Positions 1-8,450 of a stretch of 64,000 bases of DNA are shown here, one piece after another; within the stretch, counting starts at the first letter, position 1; each line of letters begins with the position of its first letter. The position numbers and the translations under genes are program-made. The stretch comes from Pseudomaricurvus sp965656525 (lineage in GTDB: Bacteria; Pseudomonadota; Gammaproteobacteria; Pseudomonadales; Cellvibrionaceae). Below the pieces are notes generated by a model, which made no database searches, was not told the origin of the DNA, and saw only the letters and a program-made list of their open reading frames with translations. The stretch covers positions 1-64,000 of the forward strand of contig CBFHKY010000018.1 in assembly GCA_965656525.1 (NCBI GenBank). Direction: 5' to 3'.

Positions 1-522
1 TGGGGTGAAACTGTTTACCAGTGAAGCATCCATCCCCAATGTGCTAAAGCCCGTTTTAACCGCCTCTAGACTGTCAAAACCACCCATTAGCGACCCCAAC
101 ATTCCACCAGCCTTTGCACCGCCGACGTTTGGCAACAACTGTTTAATCTGTGCACCGTATTCAGGCGGCAATTGGTTACTCGCATAGCTGACTAACATCC
201 CTAACCCAGCCAAAGCTTGTGTCTTACTGATACCCAATTTACTGCTCAGCTGACCAACCAATCCATCAGTGATGTTGCCGATCATTGAGCCATTATTCAT
301 CGGTACAGAAGTTGTCGTGGCTGATGCCTCAGGCTTGGACGGGGAAGCTGATGGCGTTTCGTTTTCAGCGGCGGCATCGGAGCCTGTAAACAGGCCGATG
401 ATATCGTTCAAACCAAACGCATGAACGGGGCTGCTTAAACACAATGTCAGCACTGGCAAAGCCAGTAAACTCGCACGCACAGATCGCTCGCGCTTAGAAC
501 CAATACTTGGTTTGATCAACAT
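1..522 (-). CDS. DUF2780 family secreted protein (3' end cut by window edge)
   Basis: Reading the minus strand from the ATG at 522 gives 174 codons without a stop to the window edge. The N-terminus has a basic start and a hydrophobic stretch ending near PVHA (about residues 18-36), a probable signal peptide. A Ser/Pro/Thr-rich linker follows. The rest is rich in Gly, Met and small residues (ITDGLVGQLSSKLGIS, then GGAKAGGMLGSLMGG), as in the DUF2780/VcgC-VcgE family of unknown function. The missing part is the C-terminus. It is divergent from the hydrolase at 756. The family call is by recall of pattern, so moderate. Confidence 0.6.
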   Translation of the reverse strand, partial: MLIKPSIGSKRERSVRASLLALPVLTLCLSSPVHAFGLNDIIGLFTGSDAAAENETPSASPSKPEASATTTSVPMNNGSMIGNITDGLVGQLSSKLGISKTQALAGLGMLVSYASNQLPPEYGAQIKQLLPNVGGAKAGGMLGSLMGGFDSLEAVKTGFSTLGMDASLVNSFTP

Positions 523-755
523 AAAAATACCTATAAAAAACCGATTGAAGAAAAAACGAGACTCAAAAAGAACGTTATCCAGAAAACCCTGACTAAGGGT
601 GAAGGACTACCGCTCAAAATACCCCATTAACCGCGGCCTGACGAGACTTGCTTTACAGCACCTGTGTAAGGAATCGCAAGGTATCGGCGGCATTTATGAT
701 TTTTCTCACGAGAATGACTATGCTAGTGGGTCTCGATGACTGCCGGAGCTGTGAC

Positions 756-1664
756 ATGCCTCTTTTGATTAAGCCAGACTTCCTCCCGGGTGACGATGCC
801 CCGCAATGGTTTGTGAACCACCTAAATACCCCCGGTGAATCTAGGTATGCCCCTTACGGAGAAGATCCCAACTCACAAGATACGCAGGTCCACTATTTGA
901 CGTGGAATTGGGACAACCACGACCTACCGGTGATATTTTTGCTACACGGTTTTTGTGGTCACGCTCGTTGGTGGAGTTATCTCGCGCCTTTTTTTATGAA
1001 CCATTACCGAGTCGCTTCCATCGACTTACTCGGGATGGGCGACAGCAGTCATTTACCCGAGTACGATGATGACTGTTTCGCTCGCGGCATTCTGGCCGTC
1101 GCTAAGCATCAACAGCTTCACGACATCACCATCATCGGTCATAGCTTTGGTGGCATTCAGAGTATTCGCGCCATGGCGCTGGCTCCCGAGCGGTTCAAGC
1201 AGGGCATCATTGTAGATTCACTGGTGCATATGCCAGAAGAAAAGATGTTGCGGCTGATCGATAAAAAAGGAACACACCGACGACGCAGTAGTTTAGAAAG
1301 CTGCCAACAAGCCTTCCGTTTAATGCCACCACAAGCGGATTCGGTTCCCACTTTGGTTGACTATATTGCCTATCATTCCTGCATTGGCGATGACAGCGGT
1401 TGGTACTGGAAGTTTGACCCCAACATTCAAAACTATGGTGAGCTCTGGGACATCAATTTGTTGCAACAAGTCACCACGCCTGTGCACACGATTTACGCCG
1501 AGCTCAGTATGTTTAATGATAACGACCGACCCAAACGAGCGCTTGAGTACTATGGCAATCCTCAGGGGCTTAGCATCATTCCTGGAGCGCACCATCACAT
1601 TATGATTGACCACCCTTTGGAATTGGTGGCTGAAATCAAACAGTGTCTTAATGCCGTGGGGTAA
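756..1664 (+). CDS. Alpha/beta-hydrolase fold protein
   Basis: A 302-residue alpha/beta hydrolase of unknown substrate. Visible elements are the oxyanion-loop HGFCGHARWW, the nucleophile elbow GHSFGG (Ser), and a C-terminal GAHHHIMIDHP whose His is the likely catalytic base; a strand acid precedes it. No signal peptide is seen, so it is probably cytoplasmic. The open frame extends upstream to 648, but the ATG at 756 has a GGAG eight bases before it and starts a sensible protein, so I start there. It could be an esterase, epoxide hydrolase or C-C bond hydrolase; the sequence does not decide. It is 54 bp upstream of a small secreted protein on the same strand. Confidence 0.75.
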   Translation: MPLLIKPDFLPGDDAPQWFVNHLNTPGESRYAPYGEDPNSQDTQVHYLTWNWDNHDLPVIFLLHGFCGHARWWSYLAPFFMNHYRVASIDLLGMGDSSHLPEYDDDCFARGILAVAKHQQLHDITIIGHSFGGIQSIRAMALAPERFKQGIIVDSLVHMPEEKMLRLIDKKGTHRRRSSLESCQQAFRLMPPQADSVPTLVDYIAYHSCIGDDSGWYWKFDPNIQNYGELWDINLLQQVTTPVHTIYAELSMFNDNDRPKRALEYYGNPQGLSIIPGAHHHIMIDHPLELVAEIKQCLNAVG

Positions 1665-1718
1665 GCCTTCACAGCTTATCCCGCCTAGATTCACTCACCC
1701 CCCACAGGAGCCCATCAT

Positions 1719-2210
1719 ATGACGTACTTTCCTTATGTTTTAGGTTTTTCACTGCGAACGCGTCCACCAAAAGATAACTCGCTGTTAAATGCTTCGTCTT
1801 TGTTATGCACGCTGTTGTTATGCACGCTGTTGTTATGCACGCTGGCCAGCACGGTAAGCTGGGCAGAAAGTGCTTCGAGCGATGCAGCAGACGCCGCTCC
1901 AAAATCTGTGCAGCCGTGTATTTCACTGCGTAAGCTCGATCACATTGAAATACTAGACAACCAACGCCTGGTATTTCATTTACAGGGAAAAAGCCTGTAT
2001 CTGAATGAGCTGCCACGACGCTGTTCTGGCCTGCATAAAAATGCCACCATCGTCTACAAAACCTCTCTGCCACAACTGTGTGATCTCGATAATATCTCGG
2101 TATTACGCTCCACGGACACCCGCTTTAATGAAGGCCCCCTCTGCCCTCTTGGGCCGTTTACAGCCATCGACGAACAACAGCTGAAAGCTCTTAAACGCTC
2201 AGGCTCTTAA
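1719..2210 (+). CDS. Small secreted protein, DUF6491-like
   Basis: A 163-residue protein with an AGGAG eight bases before its ATG. The N-terminus carries a long hydrophobic stretch made of repeated LLCTL units and ends in a probable signal-peptidase site around ASTVSWAES. The mature part has paired Cys residues (QPCISLRK, PRRCSGL, PQLCDLD, PLCPLG) and a pattern of short strands ending in YLNELPRRC, which resembles the DUF6491 family of exported proteins of unknown function. The four Cys could form two disulfides in the periplasm. No function can be assigned. The family call is tentative. Confidence 0.6.
   Translation: MTYFPYVLGFSLRTRPPKDNSLLNASSLLCTLLLCTLLLCTLASTVSWAESASSDAADAAPKSVQPCISLRKLDHIEILDNQRLVFHLQGKSLYLNELPRRCSGLHKNATIVYKTSLPQLCDLDNISVLRSTDTRFNEGPLCPLGPFTAIDEQQLKALKRSGS
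1801..1845 (+). repeat. 3 x 15-bp in-frame tandem repeat in signal peptide
   Basis: Three consecutive 15-bp units reading TGTTATGCACGCTGT, the last ending in G instead of T. Each unit encodes five residues (LCTLL), so copy-number change would lengthen or shorten the signal-peptide core without shifting the frame. Confidence 0.9.
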
Positions 2211-2469
2211 ACTTGGGCAATGGCCCCACTGTTAGCGTGTGCTCACACACTGCCTCTGTACTTTAGACGTGCACTTCCCGCCTATTACGGCGCTGAGGCC
2301 TAAGGCGGGCTCCACGGCCAAGAATATCCGAGCTAGACGCCGGAGAGTGTCTATACTGAATGGACTGCCGAAGCCGTCACCCCTCTGACGAAGCTTAACG
2401 GCACAGCACCGTAAACTCCCGTAAGCCACTCTGCAGAAAATAGCAAAACAGTGAAGAGCCACAGCGTAG

Positions 2470-5400
2470 ATGGATAAACAAGGTTTCACCGATTTTAAGC
2501 GCCACACATCACTCTACAATCCAGCGCTGGCCTGGGGTGTGCTCATCACCTCAGTACTCATTAGCGCTCTTGGTTATTTATTGGCAGCACAGGACTTAAA
2601 AAAACACGAAAAAGACCAGCTTAATACTCGAGCGGACGACATTACCCAAGTGGTCGCGGAACGATTAAGCCACTACGAGGCCGTACTGGTGGCATCATCC
2701 GCCTTTTTTTCGGCATCCAATAAGGTCTCCCGAGATGAATGGAGCAACTACGTTTCGACCCTGAAGCTGAAACAGCAATTACCCGGCATCAGAACGTTAG
2801 GCTACATCGAAGCCATTCCGGCAGCACCGGAAAAAACCCTCGAACGACACCCTCACAATCAAGGTTCTCCGAACGACAGTGGCAATATTGGAAACCTTAA
2901 CCCGCCAAATCATGATGGGTTTACCACCAGTACAGTCTATGCAGAACCCGCGAAAGACAACCAAACAAGCCTCGGATCAGATATGTGGCGCGAGACGCCT
3001 CGGCGTCAAGCCATGGAAGCCGCTATGAATACGGGTGACGCACACACTACGAGCGCCATTTATTTTAGCCAAGCGGCAACAGAAAACAGTAAAAAAGGGT
3101 TCATCACGTTTTACCCCATTTACCACCATCAGCCGCAGACCGCTGAGCAGCGCCGCGAACAATTAAAAGGCTGGGTTTATCTGCTGTTTGATGTACAGGG
3201 CTCGATGCAACAACTGTTTACATCCTCTGGCCCAGACATTGAGATTAGCATTTACGATGGTGCCACCCTACACGACGATCAACGACTGTTCAGCACCATG
3301 ACACCGCAAGCGAAAGCTCCACTCACGGTAACTCGCAACGTCCTCTTACCCGGGTACGAGTGGACAATGGTCTTTCAGCCAACCCCAAAAATGAAGGCCA
3401 TTTCTGCTTATCGCCCTTCATACGTAGCCACTGCTGGCGTAGTGATTAACCTGTTATTGTTTTATGTGGTTTTTTCCTTTTATTACGTACAGCGTAAGAG
3501 CCGCAAATCTTCACAGCGTTTATATCGTGATTACTTACAGATGCAAAAGCATCTAGATGAACAACGTGTTGAGATTGACGCGGCAGCACAAGAAGCCGAT
3601 CTGTTATTCAATATTGCCCCCGAAGGATTCATTGAAGTCGACGCTACCGGCACCATTGTGAGAGCCAACCCTCAAGCTTACGCCATGTTGCAGTACCCCG
3701 AAGGCGAGCTCACGGGGGTGCCCGTTGATACACTCGTACCGGAACAATTTCGAGCTCAGCATCACCACTTGCGCGACACGTTTATGCAACGTCCATTTCG
3801 CAGAATCATGGCATCGGCCAACACCATTTCTGCACGGCGCGCCGATGGTTCAGAGTTAGCGGTTTTGATTGACTTAGTGCCCATGGAGCGTGCGGGAAGC
3901 GTTCATGTTTTGGCCAGTATCCGAGATATATCCGTGCAAAAAGCGACAGAGCTCAAGCTATTGCAAGCAAGAGATCAGGCGGAGTTGGCCAGCAGAGCAA
4001 AGAGTGATTTTGTCGCTAACATGAGTCACGAAATTCGCACACCACTGAATGCCGTATTGGGCACAGCCCAGTTGCTGTCTAAAAGCTCATTGAGTCAATC
4101 CCAACACAATTATCTGGATATGATCTTACGGTCGGGGCAGGCACTGTTTGCCATCATCAATGACATTCTTGATTTTTCTAAAATCGAAGCGGGTAAATTA
4201 GAACTGCTGAACGAGGCTTTCAGCTTAGAAGATGTACTCTCAAGCGTTGCCTCTTTGATGGCTAGCCAAGCGGCTGACAAAATCATCGAGCCGGTGATCG
4301 TTGTGGCATCTGATGTGCCCGATATTTTGCAAGGCGATGCCTTAAGGTTACAACAAATACTTTTAAACCTAACCAGCAACGCTATTAAGTTTACCGAGGC
4401 TGGCGAGGTTGTGCTAAGCGTTAGTGGCACACCGATTCCTTCTGTACAGGAACACTCAGATCCACAATGGGAACTGGTATTTCATGTCAAAGATACAGGC
4501 ATTGGCATGTCGCAAGAGCAACAAGAACGGATTTTTAATGCTTTTACTCAGGCTGACAACTCTATCACACGCAAGTTTGGCGGCACGGGCTTGGGGCTTG
4601 TGATTTGTACTCGCTTAATTGATTTGTTTGGTGGCACCCTGAAGCTTAACAGCACAGAAGCACAAGGCTCAGAATTCACCGTACGCATCCCTTTCACTCA
4701 ACCGAGTCACGAGGCTCCAGTTATAACAAAAGGCAGTACAACACCCGGCATTGAGAGAGAAGGGCCTCTAATCGCCTTGCTGATTGCACCACACCCCTAT
4801 ACCGCGTTGTCTCTACAATCATCTCTCAAACGTATGGGTTGGAACTATGTACACCTGCCACATGAGCAGCTACACAGCCAATTTATCACGACGTTAGCCA
4901 GCCAGTCGTTCGACGCCATCGTGTGGTCGGCCACCGCTAACTGCCCAACTTACGAGCGCTTTTTAAAATCTATTGAGATTCCGCAAGGCGTAGCTATTCC
5001 CCCTTTGTTACACATCACTCGTACTCCTGTACAGGTTGATCATAAAGCTGACGGCACTGTCATACACAACTTAGTAAAACCAGTGACTCCGGGTAAGCTT
5101 TCAGGTTCATTAACTCAATTGCTAAAAGGCGAATGCGGCAACGTTAAAACCACAAAACCCAGTCACAAACCGCTCAGTGGAGTGTCGCTGCTATTGGTGG
5201 AAGACAATGCTATGAACCAAGCCGTAGCCTATGGTTTATTAGAAGACCTTGGCGCTTCCGTTTCCATCGCTGACAACGGCAAAGAAGCACTAGACATGCT
5301 GAGAGCACAACCGACTCGCTGGCACACCATCTTAATGGACATCCAAATGCCCGTAATGGACGGTATCACCGCCACGCAACACATTCGCAATGACCTCAAG

Positions 5401-6006
5401 CTCAGCACTCCGGTGATTGCCATCAGTGCAGGCGTTATGCCTGCTGAACTGAATGAGTGCAAGGCCGCTGGCATCAATGGATTCGTGCCAAAGCCTATTG
5501 ATCAACAACAACTGCTTGTCGCTTTACAAGAGCACCTTCCAGCACTTGCCACACCCGAGCACAACCTTTCAATACCCTCACCTCAAACACAGGAGGCTAC
5601 AGAGACTGCCATGTCAAATACAGGCACACCCATTGATGCGAGTCAGTTTGATACCACTATGATTGATCAATTGATCAAGAGAAAACCAGAGCGCGCGCAG
5701 CACTTTAGAACCGCGGTAAAGACATTATGCGCCGAAGCGCCTAAGCAGCTAGAAGAGGGGCAAAAAGCTCTAGAAAGCCGAGATTTAAAGCAGGCTAAAT
5801 TTATCTTCCACAGTTTAAAAGGCAGTGTGGGGCACTACGGTGCCAAAAAATTACGCGAACGCTTACAACAACTAGAACACACTATCGAGGAGGACGCCTC
5901 TTACGACAATCAGCTAGCACAACTCAACGAAACCAAAGCCTTACTGCAAAACTTTTTGCTTCTTGCTGAACAGTGGTCAGAGTCACTGCAAAAAAACGAA
6001 CGTTGA
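2470..6006 (+). CDS. Hybrid sensor histidine kinase (CHASE-PAS-HisKA-HATPase-REC-Hpt)
   Basis: A 1178-residue unorthodox hybrid kinase. A first membrane helix lies at about 21-40, a CHASE-like periplasmic sensor domain at 41-315 and a second helix at 319-340. A PAS domain (375-490) is followed by HisKA with phospho-acceptor His520 in SHEIRTPLNAV. The HATPase has the N box NLTSNAIKF, the G1 box DTGIGM and the G2 box GGTGLGL. A degenerate receiver-like region (766-885) precedes a full receiver with Asp957 and Lys1008 and acidic Glu911-Asp912. A C-terminal Hpt domain has His1114 in FHSLKGS. It therefore contains a complete His-Asp-His relay, but no response regulator lies next to it. CHASE domains sense small extracellular molecules; the ligand here is unknown. 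Confidence 0.9.
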   Translation: MDKQGFTDFKRHTSLYNPALAWGVLITSVLISALGYLLAAQDLKKHEKDQLNTRADDITQVVAERLSHYEAVLVASSAFFSASNKVSRDEWSNYVSTLKLKQQLPGIRTLGYIEAIPAAPEKTLERHPHNQGSPNDSGNIGNLNPPNHDGFTTSTVYAEPAKDNQTSLGSDMWRETPRRQAMEAAMNTGDAHTTSAIYFSQAATENSKKGFITFYPIYHHQPQTAEQRREQLKGWVYLLFDVQGSMQQLFTSSGPDIEISIYDGATLHDDQRLFSTMTPQAKAPLTVTRNVLLPGYEWTMVFQPTPKMKAISAYRPSYVATAGVVINLLLFYVVFSFYYVQRKSRKSSQRLYRDYLQMQKHLDEQRVEIDAAAQEADLLFNIAPEGFIEVDATGTIVRANPQAYAMLQYPEGELTGVPVDTLVPEQFRAQHHHLRDTFMQRPFRRIMASANTISARRADGSELAVLIDLVPMERAGSVHVLASIRDISVQKATELKLLQARDQAELASRAKSDFVANMSHEIRTPLNAVLGTAQLLSKSSLSQSQHNYLDMILRSGQALFAIINDILDFSKIEAGKLELLNEAFSLEDVLSSVASLMASQAADKIIEPVIVVASDVPDILQGDALRLQQILLNLTSNAIKFTEAGEVVLSVSGTPIPSVQEHSDPQWELVFHVKDTGIGMSQEQQERIFNAFTQADNSITRKFGGTGLGLVICTRLIDLFGGTLKLNSTEAQGSEFTVRIPFTQPSHEAPVITKGSTTPGIEREGPLIALLIAPHPYTALSLQSSLKRMGWNYVHLPHEQLHSQFITTLASQSFDAIVWSATANCPTYERFLKSIEIPQGVAIPPLLHITRTPVQVDHKADGTVIHNLVKPVTPGKLSGSLTQLLKGECGNVKTTKPSHKPLSGVSLLLVEDNAMNQAVAYGLLEDLGASVSIADNGKEALDMLRAQPTRWHTILMDIQMPVMDGITATQHIRNDLKLSTPVIAISAGVMPAELNECKAAGINGFVPKPIDQQQLLVALQEHLPALATPEHNLSIPSPQTQEATETAMSNTGTPIDASQFDTTMIDQLIKRKPERAQHFRTAVKTLCAEAPKQLEEGQKALESRDLKQAKFIFHSLKGSVGHYGAKKLRERLQQLEHTIEEDASYDNQLAQLNETKALLQNFLLLAEQWSESLQKNER

Positions 6007-6024
6007 GTTGCCCCTCAAACACAG

Positions 6025-6049
6025 CGGCAAAGTGCCTATAACTTTGCCG
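6025..6049. terminator. Hairpin between convergent genes
   Basis: A perfect 9-bp stem, CGGCAAAGT and ACTTTGCCG, with a 7-base loop. It sits between the kinase (ends 6006) and the transporter on the other strand and covers the transporter stop codon. Neither side has a strong T tract, so its role as a terminator is only likely by position. Confidence 0.4.
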
Positions 6050-7457
6050 TCGATGGCTCAGGCCGCTGATATAACACTTTAGCCAACCCAAATACTACCA
6101 AACCACTTAATACACCCGGGACGCCCTCAAAGACTTGTGCGTGAAAGCCCAAGTAGCGCCATAAGATTGCCACAGACAAACCCACGATTACCGCCACCAT
6201 ACTCACCCATTGAGGTGGGCGCATTCCCATGCAGTGCACGAGCAACAGAGGGGCAAACGCACTGGCCATTCCAGACCAAGCCAAAATCACCATATTGAAA
6301 ACACTTTGACTGCCAGACAACGCCAACAACAGCACCACGACCGTAACTGCAAGGGTAACCAGCTTCAAAGACCTTGTATTTTCGATTTTAGCTGGCATTA
6401 AATCGTGTGTGACGGCCGCCGAGCAACTCAACACCAATGAGTCCGCTGTCGACATGGTCGCGGCAAAAATACCAGCTAAGATGACCCCTACAAAGACCGC
6501 AGGCAACAACTGCTGTGCCAAAGTAGGTAAGGCTAACTCGGCATCGAAGTTACCGGTATCCGCTAGGTACAATCGAGACAACATACCAACCGCGGTCGCC
6601 ATGGCATAAAATATGGTAAACCACACGTAATACCAGCTTTTTGCCTGCCTCATGCTGCCACCATTACTGAGCGCCATAAAACGCACCATAATGTGCGGCT
6701 GGCCAATGACAGAGAAGCCCGCCACCATCCAACTGGCCGCAAACATGGCACCACCAACCCAGCCTGGGAAGGCCAAATCTTGAGGCGCCCACGCCATAAA
6801 CCCTTCAATGCCGTTCAGCTGTTCGATACTCGCACTGATTCCCCCTAAAGCCTGCACAGCAACGACCAGAAGCATGCCCATCGCCAACACCATCACCGTG
6901 GATTGTGCAGCATCCGTCCAGATAGAGGCGCGTATGCCTCCTGCCAGACAATAAGCGCAGACCATCACAGCACCAACGACGGCTCCTGACCAAATAGGCC
7001 ACCCCAAGAGTACATAGAGCGCCTTGCTGCCCGCGACTAACTGGGCCGCGGCATAGGTCATCAAAAATACCAGCGACACAATGGCAATCAATCGCTGTAA
7101 CTGACTTTGCTCTTTGCCCCACCAATTGGATAAAACACCAGCATAACTGACCTCGCCAGTACGCTCTGTAGCTTGGCGTATGCGACGATGCACGTAGAGC
7201 GAGGCTAAAAAATCACCCGCAATCCAACCCACCATCAGCCAAATAGACGCCAATCCAGTAACGTAGGTATACCCAATAACCCCAATGAACATGTAACCAC
7301 TGTTGTTCGTAGCCACCGCACTTAAACCCACCAACCAAGGAGGCACACTGGAACTGGCTAGGTAATAATCAGATTTGGTACCGCGACTTTTCATCGCCGA
7401 TGATATGCCCACAAGCGCAAACGCCAGCAAACAGACTACAAAAGAGATTACAGTCAT
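6036..7457 (-). CDS. Sodium:solute symporter (SSS family, PutP-like)
   Basis: A 473-residue inner-membrane protein with about 13 hydrophobic segments. Family marks are NNSGYMFIG near residue 50, GGIRASIWTDAAQ, IGQPHIMVRFMA and MSTADSLVLSCSAAVTHD, all typical of the PutP branch of sodium/solute symporters. The substrate is likely proline or another osmoprotectant. Its position 33 bp downstream of the TPR gene, itself overlapping the ectoine-type aspartokinase, suggests an operon for osmolyte supply; SSS-type transporters are known in some ectoine gene clusters. The substrate remains inference. Confidence 0.85.
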   Translation of the reverse strand: MTVISFVVCLLAFALVGISSAMKSRGTKSDYYLASSSVPPWLVGLSAVATNNSGYMFIGVIGYTYVTGLASIWLMVGWIAGDFLASLYVHRRIRQATERTGEVSYAGVLSNWWGKEQSQLQRLIAIVSLVFLMTYAAAQLVAGSKALYVLLGWPIWSGAVVGAVMVCAYCLAGGIRASIWTDAAQSTVMVLAMGMLLVVAVQALGGISASIEQLNGIEGFMAWAPQDLAFPGWVGGAMFAASWMVAGFSVIGQPHIMVRFMALSNGGSMRQAKSWYYVWFTIFYAMATAVGMLSRLYLADTGNFDAELALPTLAQQLLPAVFVGVILAGIFAATMSTADSLVLSCSAAVTHDLMPAKIENTRSLKLVTLAVTVVVLLLALSGSQSVFNMVILAWSGMASAFAPLLLVHCMGMRPPQWVSMVAVIVGLSVAILWRYLGFHAQVFEGVPGVLSGLVVFGLAKVLYQRPEPSTAKL

Positions 7458-7490
7458 AGGGTAAAGTGCCTTAGTGATTGTTAAGTGCTT

Positions 7491-8450
7491 TTATTGAGTA
7501 CCTGCTGAGCTTGAAGTACTTGACTCATCGGATTCGTCTGACTGGGTTGTTTTGAATCCCAACAGTTCTTGACATGCAGGCTGGGTGATCAACTCCGACA
7601 TTGCGACATCGTAGTGAACTTCGTCGCGGTAGCTGGGCTGCAGCTCAATCGCTTTTTGCAAGTATTGAAGCGCTTCGTCGAACTCAGACATGACGGCGTA
7701 AGCACAAGCCAATTGATAAAGCGCGTGTGCGTTCTGTGGATCACCTTTTAACGACTGAAGGCACAAGTTAATAGCCCACTGTGGCTCATCCAGCTCCAAT
7801 ACCGCATCAGCTTTGTAAGACAACGCTTCACAGTCATACGGCTTGAGTTTTAAGATTTCATCGTACACTTTGATTTTATTGGTGGGGGATGCATCTTGCT
7901 GTGCACGTAACCATAAACTTTGGACATCCTGCGTGAGCTCGATTTCTTCTCGGTTTTCTTCAATAGAGCGCGATTTTTGTCTTAACTGTTTTTCGATATT
8001 TTCTAGCCGAGTTTCATACTCACTCACAATGCGTGAAATTTCAGCTTCGGCAATTCCGTGAACTCGCTCTTTGATATCTCGGATGGAATTCCACCCCACA
8101 ATCACCAATACTGAGGTAGCGGCGGCGATCAAATAGAAAAAGTACGTTACTGTGTCTGTCGCGTAAGCTACTGCTCGGTCGACAGAGTGGTGCTCCCTAT
8201 CAACTATTTGTTGCAGCAACTCATTTTTAGTTTGCGCTTGCTCTACCCTTAGCGCCTTTAACTCATCCAACACATAACGCTCAATAAAAGGTTTAAACAA
8301 AGGCTCTTGAAGTTGGTCTACAGCTGGCTCAGGCGGGGAGGAGGAAGGGAGTGAACTCGTACTTGTGGGTTCAGCCACTGCCGGCGTAAACACCGACAGC
8401 ACTGACAGAAAAAAAACCATTAAAACACAGAAATTTAACCTGCGAGACAT
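7491..8450 (-). CDS. Membrane-anchored TPR-repeat protein
   Basis: A 319-residue protein. A signal peptide or anchor (1-26) is followed by a Ser/Pro-rich linker, a helical segment (45-95), a membrane helix at about 101-120, a charged coiled coil (125-175) and two to three TPR units (about 190-275). The C-terminus is Ser/Glu-rich. The ATG has GGAAGAG just upstream and lies inside the 3' end of the aspartokinase gene (16-bp overlap), so the two are probably translationally coupled. TPRs suggest a scaffold or assembly role, perhaps for the SSS transporter encoded next. I do not recognise a named family. Confidence 0.7.
   Translation of the reverse strand: MSRRLNFCVLMVFFLSVLSVFTPAVAEPTSTSSLPSSSPPEPAVDQLQEPLFKPFIERYVLDELKALRVEQAQTKNELLQQIVDREHHSVDRAVAYATDTVTYFFYLIAAATSVLVIVGWNSIRDIKERVHGIAEAEISRIVSEYETRLENIEKQLRQKSRSIEENREEIELTQDVQSLWLRAQQDASPTNKIKVYDEILKLKPYDCEALSYKADAVLELDEPQWAINLCLQSLKGDPQNAHALYQLACAYAVMSEFDEALQYLQKAIELQPSYRDEVHYDVAMSELITQPACQELLGFKTTQSDESDESSTSSSAGTQ

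Noticed and set aside
2278..2310. CCCGCCT...AGGCGGG inverted repeat before the hybrid kinase
   Set aside because: Only 7 bp of stem over a long loop and no T tract; it may be chance.
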